Positions 6,381 to 10,488 of a stretch of 10,488 bases of DNA are shown in pieces. Position numbers and translations under genes: made by a program. Source of the stretch: an uncultured Collinsella sp. (GTDB lineage Bacteria; Actinomycetota; Coriobacteriia; Coriobacteriales; Coriobacteriaceae); contig CAAFQT010000085.1 of NCBI GenBank assembly GCA_900765185.1, positions 1-10,488 of the forward strand, given 5' to 3'. The notes under the pieces are model-generated. The model saw only the letters and a list, made by a program, of their open reading frames with translations, was not told where the DNA came from and searched no databases. Positions within the stretch are counted from its first letter, which is position 1. The number at the start of each line of letters is the position of its first letter.

Positions 6381-6410
6381 TTGACTCCATCAAAAGACGG
6401 CTAATGTTCT
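6381..6410 (+). promoter_or_regulatory. Possible promoter for the DUF4867-type gene
   Basis: TTGACT (6381-6386) is a good -35. The best -10 candidates are TAATGT (6402-6407, 15-nt spacer) and TGTTCT (6405-6410, 18-nt spacer), both imperfect. The rest of the 125-nt gap after the hydrolase is AT-rich and holds only a weak ACACGC/GCGTGT pairing (about 6332-6369) that could be a poor terminator. Confidence 0.35.
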
Positions 6411-6449
6411 AGAATGTTTATATAGTCACATTTACGAACAGGAGCGAAC

Positions 6450-7094
6450 ATGCATATCTACTCTGTTACCGATCCCGAGTTCAAGTCCTACGGCCGCGTG
6501 TGGGACGACGTACCCTCCAGCCTGACAGCTCCGCTTGTCGAGGCACTTTCCGCCACGCCCATTCCCGAGGGTAGCAAGTATGTGGCCTCCGCGCCCGAGC
6601 TGGAACAGGTCGAAGGTGCCGACACGCTCGGTCTGCTCATGTACGGCGGCCGCCCCTTCCAGCTGGGCTGGTGCAACGGCCGTAACACGAAGCTCAACTG
6701 CCTGGAGTATCACCGCGCCAGCGAGTTCAACCTGGGCGCCCGCGATTTTATCCTGCTGCTGGCCAAGCGCGAGCAGATCGTCGACGGCAAGCTCGATACC
6801 GCGCAGGTCAAGGCCTTCCGCGCGCCGGCCGGCACGCTCGTCGAGGTCTACGCCACGACGCTGCACTACACGCCGTGCATGGTCGACGACGGTGGCTTCC
6901 AGGTAATGGTAGCGCTGCCCGCCGGCACCAATGGTCCGCGTCCCGAGGCCGCTGCCAACATGTCCGCCGCCGGCGACAGCTACTGCTACTGGAAGGCCGA
7001 CAAGTGGGTCCTCTGCCACGCCGATAGTCCCAAAGCAGCCGAGGGCGGCTACGTAGGCCTAACCGGCAAAAACCTCGACATCACCTGCGACTAG
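6450..7094 (+). CDS. DUF4867-type (cupin-like) protein of unknown function
   Basis: A 214-residue soluble protein that I recognise as resembling the DUF4867 family; the family assignment is from memory and the biochemical role is unknown. It has no signal peptide or membrane segment. The central part reads like a double-stranded beta-helix: NCLEYHRASEFNLGARDFILLLAKR (83-107) followed by GTLVEVYATTLHYTPC (128-143). H88, E92 and H139 are possible metal ligands by analogy with cupins. DUF4867 members often sit near sugar-metabolism genes, which fits here. AGGAG at 6440-6444 supports ATG 6450. Codons are strongly GC-biased, in contrast to the hydrolase just upstream, so it is probably a separate transcription unit. 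Its last 16 codons have a degenerate second copy near 8461, downstream of the ATPase pseudogene. Confidence 0.72.
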   Translation: MHIYSVTDPEFKSYGRVWDDVPSSLTAPLVEALSATPIPEGSKYVASAPELEQVEGADTLGLLMYGGRPFQLGWCNGRNTKLNCLEYHRASEFNLGARDFILLLAKREQIVDGKLDTAQVKAFRAPAGTLVEVYATTLHYTPCMVDDGGFQVMVALPAGTNGPRPEAAANMSAAGDSYCYWKADKWVLCHADSPKAAEGGYVGLTGKNLDITCD

Positions 7095-7100
7095 CGCTTC

Positions 7101-7238
7101 GTCTCAATCCTGTAACATCTAGCAGCCAAAATCGTCTCTACCTGTTACAGAACGAGACAAACTGCAGGGGGCTGCCCGAAAATCTCAATCTGTAACACCA
7201 GGCTCGGTTTTGACGGTCTAACTGTTACAGACCGAGAC
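7101..7238. repeat. Double-hairpin repeat element, copy 1
   Basis: Two tandem hairpins lie 7 nt after the DUF4867 stop. Hairpin A: GTCTCAATCCTGTAACA (7101-7117) against TGTTACAGAACGAGAC (7143-7158). Hairpin B: ATCTCAATCTGTAACA (7182-7197) against TGTTACAGACCGAGAC (7223-7238). Between them lies an AAACTGCAGGGGGCTGCCCG spacer, itself able to form a small GCAG/CTGC stem. The element recurs at 8525-8661, with an uninterrupted identical run of about 45 nt across hairpin A's right arm and the spacer. It has no convincing open reading frame and no T-run. Confidence 0.88.
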
Positions 7239-7247
7239 AAACCGGTC

Positions 7248-7288
7248 AAAACCATCACAAAGGTGCCTGTCCCCTTCGTGGTGGTTTT
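7248..7288. terminator. Hairpin between convergent genes, possible bidirectional terminator
   Basis: AAAACCATCACAAAGG (7248-7263) pairs with CCTTCGTGGTGGTTTT (7273-7288) with one wobble and one mismatch, enclosing TGCCTGTCC. Read on the minus strand, it starts 1 nt after the ATPase stop codon and ends in TTTTG; read on the plus strand, it ends in TTTTCC. It therefore suits termination of both convergent units. The core is repeated at 8694-8730. Confidence 0.65.
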
Positions 7289-7289
7289 C

Positions 7290-8395
7290 CTACAGCTGAC
7301 TGCGCAGGTAGTCAGCCATATAAGGAACAGCGAAGCGCACGTACCCGCGGCGGGCCTGTTCGATTACGCCGGCGTCGATAAGGCGCCGGCGATACTTTTG
7401 TGCGTAGTCGGGTGTGACCGACATGCGCTCGGCTACATCAGAAATGCGCGACACGGTGTCTTCGTCATCCGCCATTGCGGCAAGAAACGCAACGTCTTGG
7501 TCCGAGAGCGCGGCGAGCGTCGTCTCGCACACATCGTTTTCGAAATCGACCTTTGACGCCTCGATGGCTCCGTCGACTAGCTTTCGTGTTGCGCGTTCTC
7601 CTGCCTGGCAACGATTGGCGATGTTGTAACCGATGAGCTGCAACATGTAGGGCGAGCCCTGGGTTGCGCGAGCGGCATCTAGTCGAAGATCGCTTGGGAT
7701 ATCAAGGTCGAGTTCTTCGAAAGCCCGCTGGTAATAGGTGTCGACGTCTCCGACTGAAAGCGGTTCGAGTGTGACTTTGCGAGCGCGGTTGAGAAACGTC
7801 AGCACGCGGTCATTGAGCGTCGCCGAGACCGCTCCCGGAAGGCCCGCCATAACGAGTGCGACGTTGAGTCTCTCGCCGACGAGTTCTTGATAAGCGGTGA
7901 CGAGTTGTCTGATCTCGGGCGAATTAGCCTGAAGCTCATCGATGAGGACGAGGATGCCATGTCCTTGCTCGGTTAGTTTGCGCGCCAGTTGCGTGAGCTT
8001 GAACTGGAAACTCTTGGTTTCCTGCACATCGCGCGTGAACTCAAGGCCGGCTGAGAAACCGAAGACGCTCAGGCTGCCGCCCGTGAGTTTAGGGAGATGG
8101 CGTTTGTTGGCATAGGGCTCGCCCGCCTCTTGGATTTTTCAACAATGCGCTCGAGCATGTCCTCGGAGGCAACGGTGGGCGTGGCGACGACGAAGCCAAG
8201 CTTGCGAGCGCGATCGGCGAGCTCCCACAGGAGAACCGTCTTGCCGCTTCCTCGCTGGCCGAGCATGAGCATGGCGCGGTCTCGATTGCCCGGCTCCTGT
8301 TCAAGGCCGGAGATGAATGTTGAAATTACATTTCCTCGCCCAACGAGATAGGATGGGCGATTTCCAAATGAAGGGGAGAAGATGGTTTCAGTCAT
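7290..8395 (-). pseudogene. AAA/STAND-type P-loop ATPase with C-terminal winged helix, frameshifted
   Basis: Two minus-strand reading frames, 8395-8069 and 8027-7290, are halves of one ATPase. The first has the Walker A motif GQRGSGKT (residues 46-53). The second has Walker B GILVLIDELQ and a C-terminal region (RISDVAERMSVTPDYAQKYRRRLIDAG) that looks like a winged helix. Adding one base to the A5 run read on the minus strand (plus-strand T-run 8135-8139) joins the frames into VEKIQEAGEPYANKRHLPKL, giving 368 residues without any internal stop. The broken copy ends early at IS-LNSRAAA. The protein resembles AAA_16/ATPase_2-like proteins of unknown function that act as molecular switches. The start at 8395 has AAAGGAGA upstream. 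A sequencing error in the homopolymer would give the same picture. No partner gene is adjacent, and the gene lies between two copies of the double-hairpin repeat. Confidence 0.85.
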
Positions 8396-8406
8396 AAGTC
8401 TCCTTT

Positions 8407-8440
8407 CCTTTTTTTCCTATTTTTTCCTTTTTTTCCTATT
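8407..8440. repeat. 19-bp polypyrimidine tandem repeat upstream of the ATPase gene
   Basis: Two units of CCTTTTTTTCCTATTTTTT, the second truncated after CCTATT, lie just upstream of the ATPase ribosome binding site (minus strand). Read on the minus strand it is a run of AGGAAAAAAAGGAA-type sequence. A palindrome AGTCAAATTGACT (8442-8454) adjoins it and contains a TTGACT that could serve as the minus-strand -35. Confidence 0.8.
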
Positions 8441-8460
8441 CAGTCAAATTGACTACTGGT

Positions 8461-8508
8461 CGAGGGCGGCTTCAGGGGGGCTCATCGAAAAGAACCTCGA
8501 CATCAACG
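8461..8508 (+). pseudogene. Degenerate copy of the 3' end of the DUF4867-type gene
   Basis: CGAGGGCGGCTTC (8461-8473) matches the DUF4867 gene near 7040 (CGAGGGCGGCTAC), and AACCTCGACATCA (8492-8504) matches 7070-7082. With one base shifted in the G-run, the translation reads EGGF-GLIEKNLDINED, against EGGYVGLTGKNLDITCD in the intact gene. The double-hairpin element follows in both places. There is no stop at the matching position and no similarity upstream of 8461. It is short, so chance or convergent sequence is not excluded, but the shared order with the repeat supports common origin. Confidence 0.5.
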
Positions 8509-8524
8509 AAGACCGGGACCTTCT

Positions 8525-8661
8525 GTCTCGTTCTGTAACATCTAGCAGGCTAAATCGTCTTTTCCTGTTACAGAACGAGACAAACTGCAGGGGGCTGCCC
8601 GAAAATCTCGATCTGTAACACCAGGCTCGGTTTTAACTGTCTAACTGTTACAGATTGAGAC
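8525..8661. repeat. Double-hairpin repeat element, copy 2
   Basis: Hairpin A is perfect here: GTCTCGTTCTGTAACA (8525-8540) against 8566-8581, 16 bp. Hairpin B: ATCTCGATCTGTAACA (8605-8620) against TGTTACAGATTGAGAC (8646-8661). Loops and spacer closely match copy 1 at 7101-7238, in the same orientation. Several differences between copies are compensated or wobble-tolerant within stems, which suggests that the structure matters. Confidence 0.88.
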
Positions 8662-8693
8662 AAACCGGCGGAGCGGACTATCTCTCGGGTCCA

Positions 8694-8730
8694 AACCACC
8701 ACAAAGGTGCCTGTCCTCTTTTTGGTGGTT
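8694..8730. repeat. Hairpin with GGTGCCTGTCC loop, second copy
   Basis: AACCACCACAAAG (8694-8706) pairs with CTTTTTGGTGGTT (8718-8730) with one mismatch, enclosing GTGCCTGTCCT. It is the counterpart of 7248-7288 and again lies just after the double-hairpin element, separated by 32 nt instead of 9. The direct similarity with the upstream block ends at about 8730. Confidence 0.75.
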
Positions 8731-8808
8731 GGGTATCAGAAAGTGTCAGGCTCGGGCGGCTGCTGGGCGCCTGCGTGCGAAAAGAAGTGTCGACCTGCGT
8801 TGTTGTCG

Positions 8809-8837
8809 TTGGGTGGCGCCCCGTTTACGGGGATACT
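8809..8837 (+). promoter_or_regulatory. Candidate promoter of the GH1 gene
   Basis: TTGGGT (8809-8814), a 17-nt spacer and GATACT (8832-8837) lie about 36 nt before ATG 8874. The spacer contains the inverted repeat CCCCGT/ACGGGG (8819-8832), which could be a binding site or coincidental. I see no RAT-like site or terminator here, so this gene is probably not controlled by the antiterminator. The rest of 8731-8873 shows no gene. Confidence 0.4.
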
Positions 8838-8873
8838 GAAACCACGACAAGCAGCGTGTGAAAGGATCGATGT

Positions 8874-10304
8874 ATGGCTTTCCGTAAAGACTTCCTGTGG
8901 GGCGGCGCGACGGCTGCCAACCAGTGCGAGGGTGCCTACGACGTGGACGGTCGCGGATTGGCTAACGTGGACGTGGCGCCGCACGGCGCTGAGCGCTACG
9001 CGGTGGTCTCCGGCCAGCGCAAGATGCTCGACTTCGAGGATGGCTACTACTATCCCGCGCAGACCGGCATCGATTTTTACCATCACTACAAGGAGGACAT
9101 CGCCCTCTTTGCCGAGATGGGCTTTAAGACCTTCCGCATGAGCCTGGCCTGGACCCGCATCTTCCCCAACGGCGACGAGGCCGAGCCCAACGAGGCTGGC
9201 CTGGCCTTCTACGAGGACGTGTTCCGCGAGTGCCAGAAGCACGGCATCGAGCCGCTCGTGACCATCACGCACTTCGACTGCCCGATCCACCTCATCAAGG
9301 AATACGGCGGCTGGCGCAACCGCAAGCTCATCGACTTCTACAAGAACCTCGCGACCACGATCTTCACTCGCTACAAGGGCCTGGTGAAGTACTGGCTCAC
9401 CTTCAACGAGATCAATATGATTCTGCACCTGCCGTTTATGGGTGCCGGCCTGGTCTTTGAGGAGGGCGAGAACAAGGAGGCTGTCGAGTACCTGGCCGCC
9501 CACAACGAGCTCGTCGCCAGCGCTTGGGCCACCAAGATCGCCCACGAGATCGACCCCGAGGTCAAGATCGGCTGCATGCTCGCCGCCGGCACCTACTACC
9601 CCTACAGCTGCCGCCCGGGCGATGTGCGCCAGGCCCAGCTCGACAACCAGGACAACTACTTCTTCGTCGACGTCCAGAGCCGCGGCTATTATCCGGCCTA
9701 TGCCGTCAAGAAGCTCGAGCGCCTGGGCATCGATGTGGGCATGACCGACGAGGACCGCGAGATCCTGGCCGACAACACCGTCGACTTCATCAGCTTTAGC
9801 TACTACAGCACCCGCTGCTCCGCGGGCGCTGACAATCCCGACGTCGAGAAGACCCAGGGCAACGCCTTCGCCGGTGCCAAGAACCCCTACCTGCAGCAGA
9901 GCCAGTGGGGCTGGGCCATCGATCCGCTAGGCTTCCGCATTACCCTCAACGACCTGTACGACCGCTATCAGAAGCCTCTGTTTGTGGTCGAGAACGGTCT
10001 GGGCGCCAAGGACGTTGTCGAGGAGGACGGCTCCATCAACGACGACTACCGTATCGATTACCTGCGCCAGCACATCGCCGCGATGCGCGACGCGGTGACC
10101 GAGGACGGCGTCGACCTGCTGGGTTACACCACCTGGGGTCCGATCGACCTGGTCTCGGCCGGCACGGGCGAGATGTCCAAGCGCTACGGCTTCATCTACG
10201 TGGACCGCGACGACGCCGGCAACGGTACCCTCAAGCGCTCCAAGAAGAAGAGCTTCGACTGGTACAAGCGCGTCATTGCTTCGAATGGCGAGGACCTGTC
10301 CTAA
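8874..10304 (+). CDS. 6-phospho-beta-glucosidase, glycoside hydrolase family 1
   Basis: A cytoplasmic enzyme that splits 6-phospho-beta-glucosides (for example phosphorylated cellobiose, salicin or arbutin) into glucose 6-phosphate and the aglycone or sugar. The 476 residues are full length for GH1. The N-terminal signature FLWGGATAANQCEGAY (7-22) is intact. The acid/base is E179 in LTFNEIN and the nucleophile is E373 in VVENGLGA. The phosphate-binding loop SAGTGEMSKRYGFIYVD, with S428, K436 and Y438, matches the 6-phosphate-specific subfamily (BglA/AscB type) rather than plain beta-glucosidase. GAAAGGA at 8859-8865 supports ATG 8874. Codon bias is extreme (CTG/CTC, GGC, ATC, AAG), suggesting high expression. 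It is a natural partner for the EIIBC permease 3.6 kb upstream but is not in its operon and has different codon use, so it may be the resident core enzyme, with the PTS cassette acquired later. Confidence 0.95.
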   Translation: MAFRKDFLWGGATAANQCEGAYDVDGRGLANVDVAPHGAERYAVVSGQRKMLDFEDGYYYPAQTGIDFYHHYKEDIALFAEMGFKTFRMSLAWTRIFPNGDEAEPNEAGLAFYEDVFRECQKHGIEPLVTITHFDCPIHLIKEYGGWRNRKLIDFYKNLATTIFTRYKGLVKYWLTFNEINMILHLPFMGAGLVFEEGENKEAVEYLAAHNELVASAWATKIAHEIDPEVKIGCMLAAGTYYPYSCRPGDVRQAQLDNQDNYFFVDVQSRGYYPAYAVKKLERLGIDVGMTDEDREILADNTVDFISFSYYSTRCSAGADNPDVEKTQGNAFAGAKNPYLQQSQWGWAIDPLGFRITLNDLYDRYQKPLFVVENGLGAKDVVEEDGSINDDYRIDYLRQHIAAMRDAVTEDGVDLLGYTTWGPIDLVSAGTGEMSKRYGFIYVDRDDAGNGTLKRSKKKSFDWYKRVIASNGEDLS

Positions 10305-10342
10305 GGGCACCGAGCCCCCCCCAACTGCATAGCTTCCTAACC

Positions 10343-10381
10343 AAAGCGCCCGGCGAGCAGTTTGTGCTCGTCGGGCGCTTT
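10343..10381 (+). terminator. Hairpin terminator after the GH1 gene
   Basis: AAAGCGCCCGGCGAGCA (10343-10359) pairs with 10365-10381 over 17 positions with one mismatch and a GTTTG loop. The stem begins AAA and ends TTT. The T-run is short (TTTG), so efficiency on the plus strand is uncertain, but the position 38 nt after the stop fits termination. Confidence 0.7.
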
Positions 10382-10448
10382 GCCGTCTACGGATTTTGGG
10401 ACATGCGGCCCGTTTTTTGAGCCTGCCTGTCGGTACACTAAAAGCACT

Positions 10449-10488
10449 ATGGGTACCCGCGAGCGTCATATCGGCCATGCGGCCGCCC
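10449..10488 (+). CDS. Possible start of a further gene, cut by the window edge
   Basis: ATG 10449 opens a frame MGTRERHIGHAAA that runs off the window. There is no ribosome binding site. TACACT (10434-10439) could be a -10, which would place the transcript start within a few bases of the ATG, so the mRNA would be leaderless or nearly so. A charged start followed by GHAAA recalls the N-terminus of some EamA/DMT-type transporters, but thirteen residues cannot establish this. Confidence 0.3.
   Translation, partial: MGTRERHIGHAAA

Noticed and set aside
8382..8618. Small plus-strand open frame of 78 codons
   Set aside because: It runs through the polypyrimidine repeat and the hairpin element, giving a Phe/Ser/Leu-rich start and no domain. 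Its GLIEKNLDINED part is better explained as a scrap of the DUF4867 gene end.
7101..8661. CRISPR-like array
   Set aside because: The repeated units are hairpin pairs whose loops and spacer are also conserved between copies, and there are only two copies 1.4 kb apart. No cas gene is present.
7093..8730. Insertion sequence or composite transposon around the ATPase
   Set aside because: No transposase or integrase reading frame, and the bracketing repeats are direct, imperfect and structured internally rather than terminal inverted repeats. I kept it as a repeat-bracketed region only.
8736..9545. Minus-strand open frame overlapping the start of the GH1 gene
   Set aside because: Antisense to a strongly supported GH1 enzyme; valine/leucine-rich shadow with no domain or ribosome binding site.

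Overview
This looks like chromosomal DNA of a gut-type actinobacterium of the class Coriobacteriia, most likely Collinsella or a close relative. The basis is high-GC genes with strongly biased codons (Leu CTG/CTC, Gly GGC, Ala GCC), a split transketolase, a sugar-PTS lifestyle, and short dispersed palindromes built on ACAAAGG...CCTTTGT and TGGGACG...CGTCCCA cores that I associate with this group. The genus call is inference.

Layout. (1) 1-2119: the end of a split-transketolase C-terminal subunit, a perfect palindrome, then an FGGY kinase with a glycerol-kinase-like pocket. (2) 2120-2760: two fold-back elements, the second carrying a plausible promoter, then luxS. (3) 2761-6324: a beta-glucoside uptake cassette whose codon use is less GC-biased than the rest: a leader with a terminator/antiterminator arrangement, a BglG/LicT-type antiterminator, a PTS EIIBC permease without an EIIA domain, a strong terminator, and an alpha/beta hydrolase (esterase-like). 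(4) 6325-7094: a DUF4867-type protein. (5) 7095-8730: an AAA-type ATPase gene on the minus strand, broken by a one-base loss in a homopolymer, bracketed by two direct copies of a roughly 140-nt double-hairpin element. The distal copy is preceded by what looks like a frameshifted scrap of the 3' end of the DUF4867 gene, so a whole block is duplicated around the ATPase. (6) 8731-10381: a well-expressed-looking GH1 6-phospho-beta-glucosidase with its own possible promoter and a terminator. (7) 10382-10488: a possible, nearly leaderless start of another gene cut by the window edge.

How it fits together. The antiterminator should sense EIIBC activity and let transcription pass the leader terminator. 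EIIBC, with an EIIA supplied from elsewhere, imports and phosphorylates beta-glucosides. The GH1 enzyme then splits the 6-phospho-glucosides, and the hydrolase may remove acyl groups from the substrate. Transketolase and the FGGY kinase feed the pentose phosphate and triose pools. LuxS recycles S-ribosylhomocysteine and makes the AI-2 precursor.

Most of the window is ordinary metabolism. The least explained part is the repeat-bracketed ATPase region (about 7039-8730). I see no phage, CRISPR, transposase, tRNA or rRNA gene.
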